Source: CAYMAI01 sp964388445 (lineage in GTDB: Bacteria; 4484-113; JAGGVC01). Taken from it: a stretch of 64,000 bases of DNA. The stretch is taken from assembly GCA_964388445.1 (NCBI GenBank), contig CAYMAI010000001.1, positions 361,985 through 425,984 of the forward strand, in the 5' to 3' direction. Positions 1 through 8,534 of the stretch are shown here, one piece after another (the stretch's first letter is position 1; each line of letters begins with the position of its first letter). The position numbers were made by a program, and so were the translations under genes. Under the pieces are notes generated by a model. That model had not been told where the DNA came from and did not search any database. It saw only the letters and a list, made by a program, of their open reading frames with translations.

Positions 1-41
1 CTTTTCGCGATGCCATTACGCTCGGCAATATCCGGCAAGCC

Positions 42-1076
42 GTGTCGCGTGCCGAAAAAAGCGTCATTGCGGGTGACCGGGTTTACGCACCGGGAGTGAG
101 GCCGGCGATATATTATTGCGGAAAGGAATTTATCATATCGGATTTGTTTTTCATCGACTCAGAACAGGCGATAAGTTCGTACGAGTTAACGGCGGTAAAA
201 CTTGAACGCCCGCACCTGATAACCGCAATAACATCTGCCGCTCTATTACCGTTTTGGCACTATTACGGTTTCGATTACGTCGCCAAGTTTTTCGAATCGC
301 GCTACGATATGTATTTAACCTATGTCGCGATGCTGGTTCCCGCGATGTATTACTTTTTTCAAAGGCGCACGCTCAAAATAGAATTCGGAGGCCGGTTCGA
401 GCACGTTTACGGCACTCACAAGCTCTCCGGGGGAGAATTGCCCGAAGTATGCAGCGCGATATCCGCGATGCTCGACAAAAGGCCGCACCTGGAAACGGTT
501 GCCGCCGCGCCTTCGGCCAATGAATCCGCTAATGCGCTCGTCGGCGAAGGAAAAACGGGCGAAAGCGCTTCGGAGCGGGAATGGGAAAACGCAGACGGCG
601 TTTATGACGAACAAGAAAGAATAAACTCGCATATGCGAAAGCGAATGGCGCAAAAGTATTCGGCAATGCAGATGAAGGAGGACTCGCGCGGCTATTACGT
701 GGATGAAAATGATGTGACGGTAACCGCGAACAGAGCAAGGATATTCGGAGTCGAATTCCAAATCGACGACGTGGATTCGGTTGAAATTAGGCAAATGGGC
801 TGCTTTGCAATGTTGGCTAATATTATTGGCATAATCGCAATGCTCTACGTTTTAATTGATGGAAAAATTCCCGTACCAAAGCCATATAATATGATACTTA
901 TTGTTGCATCGCTTGGATATCTTATGTTAATTCAATGGCTGTCGAATAAGCAAAAACTTATCGTATATTTCAAAGACGGGACGGTCGAATATTTTCATTC
1001 GAATCGCGGAAAGCAACTCGATAAGGCTCATCAAGCGCTTTTCTTTTTAACGCTGGACGATGGAGGAGAGGGCTAA
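42..1076 (+). CDS. Membrane protein with two PH-like/two-helix modules (5' end may lie outside window)
   Basis: I do not recognise a named gene. The frame stays open from base 3, so the GTG at 42 may be internal and the true start may lie off the window. The protein appears built from two similar halves. Each has a beta-rich stretch (IISDLFFIDS at about 31-45; YYVDENDVTVTANRARIFG at about 219-237), a pair of membrane helices (about 60-105 and 255-305), then a short soluble segment (RRTLKIEF; KQKLIVYFKDGTVEYF). The second half resembles DUF6232-type proteins, a PH-like strand set around a helical hairpin; this is inference from pattern only. A charged linker of about 60 residues joins the halves. 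It converges on the DUF5693 gene with 18 bases between them. Function unknown. Confidence 0.7.
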   Translation: MSRAEKSVIAGDRVYAPGVRPAIYYCGKEFIISDLFFIDSEQAISSYELTAVKLERPHLITAITSAALLPFWHYYGFDYVAKFFESRYDMYLTYVAMLVPAMYYFFQRRTLKIEFGGRFEHVYGTHKLSGGELPEVCSAISAMLDKRPHLETVAAAPSANESANALVGEGKTGESASEREWENADGVYDEQERINSHMRKRMAQKYSAMQMKEDSRGYYVDENDVTVTANRARIFGVEFQIDDVDSVEIRQMGCFAMLANIIGIIAMLYVLIDGKIPVPKPYNMILIVASLGYLMLIQWLSNKQKLIVYFKDGTVEYFHSNRGKQLDKAHQALFFLTLDDGGEG

Positions 1077-1094
1077 TGGGTTTCGCGCTTGCAA

Positions 1095-3248
1095 TTATTC
1101 CCGCGCCTCTGAGTTGATTTTTCCGTTTCCAAATTTCGCCGCCAATTTCAAATATGCCGCGTATACAACGTAAAGGAGGCTGCCGTTTATCATCCCGATT
1201 GCCGCGCCGAGAAGCGTGCGGGTAAGGCTGATTCCAATCGGCGTATGCAAATGGCAGAACGTGTTGACGATGCTCGTGAACGCCACCGCGCCGATGAGAA
1301 GAAGCACGATGGAGGGTTGTTTGCGCCTGAAAAAGTACGCGAGGAAAAAGAAAAACGCCGGAAGCCCGAACAGCTCTTTCGTTCGCGGCCTGACTGCAAG
1401 CAGGTCTTCGAGCCGCTCGCGGAACAAAAGCTCCAATTGCGCGACCCCGATCGGCGCTTCGTTTCCGCTGCGAAGAAGTATCAGCGCGAGCGCGGCGATG
1501 CCGAGAAACACGACCATCATATCCACGAATTTTATGTCGAGGTCGAGGAGCGAATTCAGCCGTTCAATCCAGCCCGGAAGTTTTTTCGCATTTCCGTTTT
1601 CGCCGCCGCCGGAAACCTCGCCCTTAAACTTGAGCGATGCAAGATTCCAAAAATACACCGCGATTAAAAGAACGGGCAGCGCGAGAGATAGCATAACGCC
1701 TTTGAAGGTTTCCACTTTTACGAACGCGTCCGCCGAGTTTATCAGCGCGTACACGAAAATTCCGCCCAGCGCGCTTGCGGCGATTGCGATTAGATATGCC
1801 GAAAGCACGCGGCCGTAGTTCGCCGGAACTTGTTCCTTGCCGCGAAGCAGCAGCGCGATGGCGAGCGCGGCGCCCGCGACCGGCGCGAGAATCGCGGCGA
1901 CAAGCGCCCAGCCGGAATATAGCAGGGCGGGCGATTTGATAAACAGCGCGGCGCTTCCCGCGATGGAAAGAGCCCAGAAAGCCGGCTCCATCCACATCGG
2001 CGCCGCGAAAAACAGCCGGATCATCAATGCTGCGAGCGAGATGACGCCGAGCGCGGCGAGAAGTTTCAGCGGATGCAGGTCTTGAAAATCCGGCGGCGAC
2101 GGTTCGCGCGCGACGTTGAAGCCGTGGCGGTTTATCGCATCGAAAAGCGAGCCGTAATATTCGAGGTTGAATTCGAGAGCGCTCTCGGATTTTGCGCCGC
2201 GCCCTTCGTCCACGAAAAGCCCGGTGAAAAACGGACGGACGTATACCAGCCTGACGTTTCTTTCCTTCAGCGCTCGAACGAACCGCGACTGCGCGACGGA
2301 TGGCTTTTGTTTGACCATTTCTTCCGCGCTGATGCTGTGCGTTATTACGACGTCCGGCGAAAGCATCGACGCGAGCGCGCCGGCGCCGTCCTGAATTTCG
2401 AATTCTATCCAGCCCCAATACCAGCCGTATTTTTCGATTTCCGCTGCGGTTGCGGCGACGTTGTTCGGATAACCGAGAACCGCGTCGCCCTCGAAAATGA
2501 CGGTGCGCACGTCCGCGGGCGCGGCCGGCGAAATCGTAAGCTCGCTCACCTTTTGCAAATCGGCGAAGACCGCGGCAAGGTCGTTTGCGTCGTACTTCGG
2601 ATTATTCGTCACTCGCGCGACGACGTCGAAGCCCGCCGCTCGTACCCGACGCCATTCGCCCTTGTCGAAACCGAGATTTATTTTATTCAGGTCAACTTCG
2701 GCTTCGCGCGGAATGCTGATTAGAAACCAGCCGCCCGCGGCAGCCCCCGCATCCGGCGATGGCAGCCGTTCGAGCGCGACCGGAACCGAAATGAAATTTT
2801 CGCCGTATAGCAGCTTCAGCCTTTCGCGCGCAGCCTCCTCGCGCTCTTCGCCGAAAATGCAGAAATTGCGGCGCGCCAAAACCGAATCGAGAATATCCGC
2901 CAGGCGCGGATTATCCTCCGCCCACTTTAAAATCAAGTCGTCGCCGGCTTCGAATAGGTAACCCTTTTCATGCGCTGCGAGAAAAGTGAGTTCGCTGACC
3001 GCCATGCTGGAAAAGCCGGTCGAGCGAAGCCTTGCGAGCACGCTTTCTATCGATTGGCCGCTAACCTGCGCAAGCTGGAAAGCCGCGTTGTAATCGAGAC
3101 AAACGACGGCGTCGCGATAGCGCCGGTCCCAATCGGCGCGCTGTACGAGCAGCAGAATCGCCGAAATCGTTCCGAGCGCGATCAAAAACAGCGGGATGAA
3201 AACGCTTGCGGGTACGCCGATTATTCGCAAAGGAGTTTTACCTGCCAT
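1095..3248 (-). CDS. DUF5693 family membrane protein
   Basis: A 717-residue protein with one N-terminal membrane helix (about 13-32), a large extracytoplasmic region, and a C-terminal half (about 395-705) made of many hydrophobic segments. The N-terminal pattern, YRDAVVCLDYNAAFQLA followed by a segment like SIESVLARLRSTGFSSMAVS, is characteristic of DUF5693, a family of unknown function found in several Gram-positive-type and related phyla. The ATG overlaps the end of the upstream gene by 11 bases, so the two are probably co-translated. The small exported partner upstream makes an envelope role likely, but the substrate is unknown. Confidence 0.85.
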   Translation of the reverse strand: MAGKTPLRIIGVPASVFIPLFLIALGTISAILLLVQRADWDRRYRDAVVCLDYNAAFQLAQVSGQSIESVLARLRSTGFSSMAVSELTFLAAHEKGYLFEAGDDLILKWAEDNPRLADILDSVLARRNFCIFGEEREEAARERLKLLYGENFISVPVALERLPSPDAGAAAGGWFLISIPREAEVDLNKINLGFDKGEWRRVRAAGFDVVARVTNNPKYDANDLAAVFADLQKVSELTISPAAPADVRTVIFEGDAVLGYPNNVAATAAEIEKYGWYWGWIEFEIQDGAGALASMLSPDVVITHSISAEEMVKQKPSVAQSRFVRALKERNVRLVYVRPFFTGLFVDEGRGAKSESALEFNLEYYGSLFDAINRHGFNVAREPSPPDFQDLHPLKLLAALGVISLAALMIRLFFAAPMWMEPAFWALSIAGSAALFIKSPALLYSGWALVAAILAPVAGAALAIALLLRGKEQVPANYGRVLSAYLIAIAASALGGIFVYALINSADAFVKVETFKGVMLSLALPVLLIAVYFWNLASLKFKGEVSGGGENGNAKKLPGWIERLNSLLDLDIKFVDMMVVFLGIAALALILLRSGNEAPIGVAQLELLFRERLEDLLAVRPRTKELFGLPAFFFFLAYFFRRKQPSIVLLLIGAVAFTSIVNTFCHLHTPIGISLTRTLLGAAIGMINGSLLYVVYAAYLKLAAKFGNGKINSEARE

Positions 3249-3642
3249 TTCTTACGAGCACCTGAACTTCGGTGGCAAACTTGATGGGGAAGTCTCCGCT
3301 CGCGGCGCATATGTAGTGGCGGTTCACGGAAAGCGCGGAATCTCCGGCAACCGCTCCTTGAGTCAGGTCGATCACTTTGTCCATTTTGGCCTTGTCCGCC
3401 TCGACGGAAATCGCAAGGTCGTTCGCGAAAATGACGACGAATTCGGTGCCTTCGCCAATAGTCAAGGTTCCGCCCGCCGGAATTTGTACGCGCTGCCACT
3501 TGCCGAGGCTGTCGGCGTAGCTTTTGGTAATAAGCGGGTCTTCGCGGCTTCCCGGTGCGGGGTCTTTCGACGCCCACACAATGCCGGCAAGCAACAAAAT
3601 TGCGGCGAGCGCCGCCGCCGAAAGCAGGTAGATACGATTCAT
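3238..3642 (-). CDS. Small exported protein, DUF5693 partner
   Basis: A 134-residue protein with a signal peptide or single N-terminal helix (about 4-24, ending VWASKDP). The mature part contains GSREDPLITKSY, a motif I associate with small exported proteins of Clostridia-like genomes, then a beta-rich segment with IPAGGTLTIGEGTEF. It ends inside the start of the DUF5693 gene. A GGAGGCGCC ribosome binding site lies directly before the ATG, and a TATAAT box (3659-3664 on the minus strand) puts a transcription start only about 10 bases upstream of it. Likely an envelope protein working with the DUF5693 product; function unknown. Confidence 0.75.
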   Translation of the reverse strand: MNRIYLLSAAALAAILLLAGIVWASKDPAPGSREDPLITKSYADSLGKWQRVQIPAGGTLTIGEGTEFVVIFANDLAISVEADKAKMDKVIDLTQGAVAGDSALSVNRHYICAASGDFPIKFATEVQVLVRNGR

Positions 3643-3702
3643 GGCGCCTCCCGCGTGGATTATATCAAAGCCGCATCGGGAAGCGCGCCTGCCGCCGCCG
3701 GC

Positions 3703-3990
3703 TTATCTGTCATGGGCGTGAACGTTGAACAGAAGCGACTGCAGGAAATAGAACATCGTCATCGCGATAGCGGCTACGAAAACGATGAGGAGTTTGTTGA
3801 GGGACGCGGTCCAATAGGCGCTGACGCCGGTTACCTCGAATAAGAGGTATGCGGTGAACGCCGACACGCCGAGCGCCAGAATTTTCTTCAAAAAAGCCAG
3901 CTTGGCGGGAAGCAGCCATATGACAACTCCGCCCGCAAGCCAGAGCACGACGACGAACTGCCAAAAGTAAACTTTCACCATTTCGACCAT
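3703..3990 (-). CDS. Small three-helix membrane protein
   Basis: A 95-residue protein, nearly all of it in three hydrophobic helices (about 8-26, 35-55 and 65-88), with a short tail ending HAHDR. GGAGAGGTG about eight bases before the ATG is a good ribosome binding site. It lies between the KtrA-like gene and the DUF5693 pair, all on the minus strand with short gaps, so it could be cotranscribed with either. It is far too short to be the KtrB/TrkH ion channel that KtrA would need. Not recognised. Confidence 0.65.
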   Translation of the reverse strand: MVEMVKVYFWQFVVVLWLAGGVVIWLLPAKLAFLKKILALGVSAFTAYLLFEVTGVSAYWTASLNKLLIVFVAAIAMTMFYFLQSLLFNVHAHDR

Positions 3991-4053
3991 TGATCAGACA
4001 CCTCTCCAAGCCCGCTTCAAAGTGCCATCCCCAACGTTAAATAATACCCCGGC

Positions 4054-4707
4054 TTACCCGAAATGATGCAGAAATTTTTCAATATCCGAATCGGTTCCAA
4101 TGACCCACAAATGAGAATCAGCCGGTATTTCCCCGTCAGGATTGGGATTTACGTCAAGTTTGCCGCCCGTCTCCAGCGCGACCACGTTGAAACCGTGCTT
4201 TGCCCTAAGGTCTGCGCCGCGCAACGTCTTTCCGACCAGCTTTTTGGGAGTTTGAACTTTCGAAAACTTGTAGCCGCCCGGAAGGTCCACGATTTCGCCG
4301 ATGGCGTGGAACTCGATTAAATGCACCAGCCGTTTCGCCATGTCCTTTTCGGGAATGATAACCTCGTCAGCCCCGACTTTTGAAAGAATGCGTGCGTGAA
4401 CTTCGTCGCGCGCCTTCGCCAGAACCCGCGGCACGCCGAGCTCTTTTAGGCACATCGTGGCGAGAATGCTGGCTTCTAGGTCGCGCCCGATGGCGACGAT
4501 TACGGCGTCGAAATTGGAAATGCCGACGGCTTCCAGGCTCGACGGGTCGGTCGCGTCAAGTTCCACCGCGTTTCGCGCGATGTCCGACGCCTTTTGGACG
4601 ATCGACAGGTCGCGGTCGATGGCAAGCACCTCGTGCCTGTCCGCGAGAAGCGTCTCGACCGCCGCCAGCCCGAAGCGCCCAAGCCCGATTACAGCGTATT
4701 GACCCAT
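4054..4707 (-). CDS. ktrA: TrkA/KtrA-type potassium uptake regulatory subunit
   Basis: A cytoplasmic RCK protein, predicted to bind nucleotide and gate a potassium channel subunit. The N-terminal Rossmann fold has YAVIGLGRFGLAAVETL (the GxGxFG glycine motif), an acidic residue at the end of strand 2 (LAIDRD) and DAVIVAIG; the EVIIPEKDMAKRLV segment and the C-terminal RCK_C part (VGKTLRGADLRAKHGFNVVAL) follow. Length (217 residues) is normal. An in-frame TTG six codons earlier (4725) is possible, but the ATG at 4707 matches family starts. A TATAAT box sits at 4725-4730 on the minus strand. No KtrB/TrkH channel gene is in the window, so its partner must be encoded elsewhere. Confidence 0.9.
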   Translation of the reverse strand: MGQYAVIGLGRFGLAAVETLLADRHEVLAIDRDLSIVQKASDIARNAVELDATDPSSLEAVGISNFDAVIVAIGRDLEASILATMCLKELGVPRVLAKARDEVHARILSKVGADEVIIPEKDMAKRLVHLIEFHAIGEIVDLPGGYKFSKVQTPKKLVGKTLRGADLRAKHGFNVVALETGGKLDVNPNPDGEIPADSHLWVIGTDSDIEKFLHHFG

Positions 4708-4834
4708 AGGGTTGACCCGCCGCAATTATATCACGCGACGCCGCCACAACCGGAGCGCGATTGAAGGCCGATTCGGCTCCAGAACTTGGCCGGTTCGGCT
4801 GGCCGGAATACGCTTAAGGTATCAAGCGCCAAGA

Positions 4835-4936
4835 GCGCCCCGGCGGGAGAGGCCGCCGGAGCGCCGTAAACTGGGCGTCAACCCATCAATCTAGCGCGAC
4901 GAGTCAGGAACCTTCGGGGGGGAGGACGGTGATGGG
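4835..4936 (-). repeat. Cassette A 3' terminal element (copy of 28319-28420)
   Basis: A 102-nt stretch similar by eye (about 80%) and without length change to 28319-28420. It holds the last codons of the terminal lipoprotein gene, its stop, and a perfect 7-bp hairpin CCGGCGG/CCGCCGG around a 6-nt loop (4840-4859). The hairpin lacks a T-run on either strand, so it is more likely an RNA 3'-end stabiliser or recombination/REP-like site than a classical terminator. Each copy marks the downstream edge of a protease-lipoprotein cassette. Confidence 0.75.
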
Positions 4937-5509
4937 TATCAGTAAGTAAGTTGCATGTTCGTGATTTGGTCTAAGGCTAGAGCCTTGCCAATCTCCATTA
5001 ATCGCTGGAATTCCATTGCCGTATTCATACGAAACACCCAATCCGCCCCATTCGGCGGAATCCGCTGTCGGAATTTCCAGCATATACTCACCTTTCGCTA
5101 GTCCATCGATATAATACGAAACTGATGTCTTAGAAGGTTTCACAATGCCCACAACCCGAACCCAAGTGGTTAATCTGATAATCCCGGCGGAATTAGGTTT
5201 CAATGGCAAGGCACTTTCAAGGAAATACTCCTTAAGCGCGTCCGGAAATCTGTCTGCCGAAACTTCCAAATCAACCTTAAAAGCCTCTCCTTCGCGAATC
5301 TTATCTGGAATGGTTACCTCCTTGACGTAAGGTAAATATTCCGCAACACCAAAACCGCCGGGGGTGGCATAGCCGATTTTGCAGGAACTTGAAAAGCAAA
5401 AAACAGCAAATGCAAGGGTAAACACGGTAATGGTCAAATGCCCGCAAGCGTCGGAGAAATTAGGTTTGTTGTTCATGTTCATTGCCTGTTTGTTACGTAA
5501 GTTAAACAT
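4904..5509 (-). CDS. Cassette A lipoprotein 2
   Basis: A 201-residue predicted lipoprotein. The hydrophobic segment TITVFTLAFAVFCFSSSC ends in a lipobox-like FSSSC. The mature part is a sister of the next upstream lipoprotein: both have EYLP[YF]V, a xPDKIREGEAFKVDLEVSA-type segment, and ADSAEWGG/ADSEEWGG, and both end in PITVLPxExS. The start is uncertain. The ATG at 5509 lies 6 bases after the upstream stop, suggesting translational coupling, but ATGs at 5482 and 5476 are also possible. It is the last gene of cassette A. Beta-rich, probably a small surface domain; function unknown. Confidence 0.75.
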   Translation of the reverse strand: MFNLRNKQAMNMNNKPNFSDACGHLTITVFTLAFAVFCFSSSCKIGYATPGGFGVAEYLPYVKEVTIPDKIREGEAFKVDLEVSADRFPDALKEYFLESALPLKPNSAGIIRLTTWVRVVGIVKPSKTSVSYYIDGLAKGEYMLEIPTADSAEWGGLGVSYEYGNGIPAINGDWQGSSLRPNHEHATYLLIPITVLPPEGS

Positions 5510-5513
5510 TTCA

Positions 5514-5549
5514 GGTCAGGATTCTTCGGCGGGAAGAACGGTGATGGGG
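5514..5549 (-). repeat. DNA copy of the ITVLPxEES tail
   Basis: This 36-nt stretch is almost identical to 28385-28420 (one difference seen) and related to 4901-4936. It encodes the final residues and stop of the lipoprotein. It is thus a third copy of the inner part of the cassette end element, and shows that the conserved tail is kept at DNA level. Confidence 0.75.
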
Positions 5550-6073
5550 AATTCCAAAGTTGTCTCGTGCTCGTGTTTAGGCCTATCCCTACCATAAAAT
5601 CCATAATACTTAATTTCGGTGCCCCCCCATTCCTCTGAATCCGCAGTTGCAATTACAAGTATGTATGTACCTGCGCTTAGTGGCGGAATTGAAACCGAAA
5701 TTGAAGATCGCAAAGGGGAACTTGCGAAATCGAAAGGATCATATTGCATCCATGTGCTTACTAGAATCTTGTCTCCCGGCATATAAGTGTAATTTGCAGG
5801 ATCGCTCTCGCCCGCCATAAAACCCCGAAGTGCATTGGGATTGCGCAATGCTGAGACTTGCAGTATGACATCAAATTCTTCATCTTCAAAAAGATATTCA
5901 GGGACAATTGCAGACTCCACAAATGGAAGATATTCCCTATTCCAATTGGGAACAGGGCCTGCAATTCCGCGGTTACTGCACGAAGTCAATGTCAAGCTCA
6001 TCAGACACAGCAAGACAAATCTCATGTACAGCTTACCACCTTGTTGTTGAGCGTGTGGGTGTATGTTTCTCAT
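5516..6073 (-). CDS. Cassette A lipoprotein 1
   Basis: A predicted lipoprotein of 185 residues. The start at 6073 is set by a perfect AGGAGGT seven bases upstream; longer in-frame starts have no such site. The signal peptide has an unusually long polar N-region (MRNIHPHAQQQGGKLY) before MRFVLLCLMSLTLTSC, whose LTSC is the lipobox. The mature part is beta-rich and homologous to the following lipoprotein, with ADSEEWGG and the tail FPITVLPAEES. The Shine-Dalgarno overlaps the TAG stop of the protease gene (TAGGAGG), so translation is probably coupled to the protease. Possible roles are protease partner, inhibitor or surface anchor; none can be shown from sequence. Confidence 0.8.
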   Translation of the reverse strand: MRNIHPHAQQQGGKLYMRFVLLCLMSLTLTSCSNRGIAGPVPNWNREYLPFVESAIVPEYLFEDEEFDVILQVSALRNPNALRGFMAGESDPANYTYMPGDKILVSTWMQYDPFDFASSPLRSSISVSIPPLSAGTYILVIATADSEEWGGTEIKYYGFYGRDRPKHEHETTLEFPITVLPAEES

Positions 6074-6083
6074 TCCTAACCTC

Positions 6084-8012
6084 CTACCATCCATTGATTG
6101 CAGCGTAGTAATTTGCAATGCCAGCAATTGGCACTGCTCCGGTTTGATCCAAGTCCCGTCTGCGAGTATTTACTATTCTTGCTTGAACTTGGATATAGGT
6201 TGAGTCTGGGCGAATTCGGTACAAATGAAATGCAAGCGATGAAACTTGTGGTGCACATGCGGATGTCCCATTAAAGTGATCGTAGCCGGAAAAAGGTATT
6301 GTTGATAAATGGCGACTTCCAGACATGAAATCCATAAAGTCATATATTCCCGATACCGGATAGGTTGTGTAGTTATCGCTGAAATAGTTAGAACCGTTGC
6401 CGATTTCTCCCGTGTCCCACTGAGTTCCGTAAAAGTTTGTCCTAAGCCCACTCACGCCTAAAACGTTGTCATGCGCCGCGGGATATGTGCGCAAGTGCTT
6501 GCGCTCGTTTCCAGCGCTTGCAACATATAACCGATCGTTTCGCCTTAGATCAAGCGATATTTCATCCTTCATGGTCTTCGGAGGATTCCAGTCCATGTAC
6601 TTCCATCCTCCACCAAAACTCATATTGACTACTCTTACCTTCTCTCTCCAATTGAGATGAGGCTGTCGTGGATCGTGATGAAATTCGAACCTTAGCGCTC
6701 TTATTGCTTTTAGCATCGAACCTGCAGTAAACTTTTCCAAATATCCATCGACAATATTGTCAACCTTTAATCGTATGGGGAGAATTTTTGCATTTGGAGC
6801 CATGCTTGCAGTGCCGATGGAGTTGTTCGTAGCAGCCGAAATAATTCCCGCAACATTTGTACCATGTTTTGCCAGATTTCCGGTAACAGGATCGATAAAT
6901 GTAGGCTCTCCCTTACCTTTGCCTACTTCATAGGACTTATCCCAGCAGTCGACACCGATGTTGCTAATATGCCAATCTCGAACTCCTCCACCTTGAGTTG
7001 GACCGTTCAGATCTGGATGGTTTCTATAAACCCCCGAATCAATGACCGCAACCATTTGGTCCGAAAAATTAGCGCTTCCTTGACCCCCTTCGGGCCCATA
7101 AGGTATTTGAGGAATCTGGTTCACGAAAAAGTGATTGATATAAAGCGCTTTGTTGCTGGTGTAATGCGTGTCGTTCGGAGGAGGATAATCTGCGGTATAT
7201 TCGTCCATTGTATTTGGCTGAGCCTGTTCAATCTTCTGATGAGTGCTGAAATATGCGTAAGCGAGGTCGAATGTAGAAAATCTTTCCTCAGTGAATCTAA
7301 ACTGAAACCATGCGATTGAATTTCCCTCTTCTGGTTCTTCCGGCCCTTCAAACCAAGAAAAGATTACGTAAAGATCGTTAGCGGCAATGAAATTGCTAAT
7401 TTCCTGCTCCGTCACTTCCTGCTTGAATAACACAATCATCTCGTCTTCAGCGATTTCGAATTCCCCGCCAGCGGGTGCAGTCCAAATAATTGTCTCCGGT
7501 GATTCTTCATTATAGTTTGTAGTAAAAAAGTCCTGCAGAGGTTCGTTAGTTACCAGAATGTTTCCGTTGGGCAGTTGATACGTGCCTGTAAACGGATCGG
7601 GACTTGAGAGGCGGTTAACGGTAACAAATTGCCCCGGAGAAATCTCGACAACGCTTTGGGAGATTACAGGACCCCAGGGATTAATCTGGTCCAAATAAGG
7701 ATCCAACAGCGATTGCGGATCACCGATAGGACCTGCTATCTGCCTTTCCCAGCCTTCAGGCGGGTCGCCGCCGCTATCGAATGGCCCTTCGCCTCCGCCA
7801 CCGGGATCGTTAGCAATTGCGGTTTGCCGAGTTTTCTCTGGGTCTTTGGAATCGGCACCATCCTGCGATTGCTGCGAATCGATTCTTGCCCCTGCGGTCA
7901 TCTTGGCGTCCCTGTCACAAGACATCAGCGCAAAGGCGCACATCATTACAAGGGCGAGTAAAACTACCCCCCCCCCCCAGCCGGGGGCAAACGAAAACTT
8001 GGACTTTTTCAT
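6084..8012 (-). CDS. Subtilisin-like (S8) serine protease, lipoprotein, with G12 tract in leader
   Basis: A secreted subtilase of 642 residues. The catalytic triad is visible: D325 in VAVIDSG, H383 in KHGTNVAG and S584 in NGTSACAP; the oxyanion Asn is in VASAGNERKH. The signal peptide ends in ALMSC (lipid-modified C32 by family rule); Asp at +2 is an inner-membrane retention signal in enterobacteria, though this may not hold here. Residues 42-310 form a Gly/Pro-rich linker and a propeptide-like region. AAAGGAGT six bases before the ATG is a strong ribosome binding site. Twelve G residues (7967-7978) encode W-G-G-G-V in the signal peptide. The first 41 codons match the cassette B protease, the rest does not. 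Two lipoprotein genes follow in tight array. Confidence 0.92.
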   Translation of the reverse strand: MKKSKFSFAPGWGGGVVLLALVMMCAFALMSCDRDAKMTAGARIDSQQSQDGADSKDPEKTRQTAIANDPGGGGEGPFDSGGDPPEGWERQIAGPIGDPQSLLDPYLDQINPWGPVISQSVVEISPGQFVTVNRLSSPDPFTGTYQLPNGNILVTNEPLQDFFTTNYNEESPETIIWTAPAGGEFEIAEDEMIVLFKQEVTEQEISNFIAANDLYVIFSWFEGPEEPEEGNSIAWFQFRFTEERFSTFDLAYAYFSTHQKIEQAQPNTMDEYTADYPPPNDTHYTSNKALYINHFFVNQIPQIPYGPEGGQGSANFSDQMVAVIDSGVYRNHPDLNGPTQGGGVRDWHISNIGVDCWDKSYEVGKGKGEPTFIDPVTGNLAKHGTNVAGIISAATNNSIGTASMAPNAKILPIRLKVDNIVDGYLEKFTAGSMLKAIRALRFEFHHDPRQPHLNWREKVRVVNMSFGGGWKYMDWNPPKTMKDEISLDLRRNDRLYVASAGNERKHLRTYPAAHDNVLGVSGLRTNFYGTQWDTGEIGNGSNYFSDNYTTYPVSGIYDFMDFMSGSRHLSTIPFSGYDHFNGTSACAPQVSSLAFHLYRIRPDSTYIQVQARIVNTRRRDLDQTGAVPIAGIANYYAAINGW

Positions 8013-8450
8013 GTCCTACTCCTTTGGTTGAATTTTGAAATATCGCGTACGCTTGGGCGGGCGTTCTTACGCCGCGCCGCGCGCATCATCGCCGCTTTCG
8101 AGCGAATCCTTAATAGACCTTCTCTACCAAAACTCTCTCCGTCCACATTCCCGCTCCGAACTTCCGGAATCCGATTTCCAAATTCGCAAACCCGCTTGTT
8201 TCCCAATTCGCAATCCAGTTTGGCGTTTTCCACGCTCCGGGTTTAAACAACGCTCCCGGTTTAATAAGAAACACAATCTCCCGCTTCGCTTTGCATCTTG
8301 AATACACCTCAGAGTGCGCCACCGCATCCTTGGCGCACAACGGGATTTTACCCCGATTTGCAGGTTTTAAACCGGCATCAGGCTCGCGTAAATAATCACA
8401 ATCCCAAGCCGCGGGAAAGCGGAGAAGCTTTTGTATAAATTTGTATAACC
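7889..8450 (-). repeat. Leader repeat, cassette A (copy of 31019-31580)
   Basis: Bases 7889-8309 appear identical to 31019-31439, and 8310-8450 are close to 31440-31580. The unit covers the first 41 codons of the protease, its ribosome binding site and about 440 bases upstream. The distal end holds the AT-rich TTTGTATAAATTTGTATAAC (8433-8452), the best promoter candidate, readable on both strands. Inside is a short tandem repeat, TTTCCAAATTCGCAA (8175-8189) and TTTCCCAATTCGCAA (8199-8213). This fills the whole 522-base space between the protease and serS; I see no convincing gene in it. A 74-codon frame (8009-8233) overlaps the protease start as ATGA, but has low-complexity content. Confidence 0.85.
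7967..7978 (-). repeat. Poly-G(12) tract, candidate phase-variation switch (cassette A)
   Basis: Twelve consecutive C on the plus strand, read as G12 in the coding strand, span codons 12-16 of the protease. In the present state the frame is open. Losing one G turns the next codon into TAG. Gaining one G shifts to a frame that stops at a TGA about 18 codons later, just after the lipobox. Long mononucleotide tracts near the 5' end of surface-protein genes are the classic form of slipped-strand contingency loci in Campylobacter, Neisseria and others. Confidence 0.8.
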
Positions 8451-8534
8451 GGTCCGCGAATCGAAGTCGATTAACAAGGTTGCACAAATCGAATCGGCAG
8501 ATAACTATTTCGCAGCCATGCAAAAAGCCTGTCG

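Noticed and set aside
4840..4859. Hairpin CCGGCGG/CCGCCGG as an ordinary rho-independent terminator
   Set aside because: No T-run follows on the minus strand; called a cassette end element instead.
8009..8233. 74-codon frame upstream of the cassette A protease, repeated identically at 31139-31363
   Set aside because: It ends in an ATGA overlap with the protease start, but its sequence is low-complexity and comes from short DNA repeats; identity between copies follows from the DNA repeat, so it gives no independent evidence for a protein.
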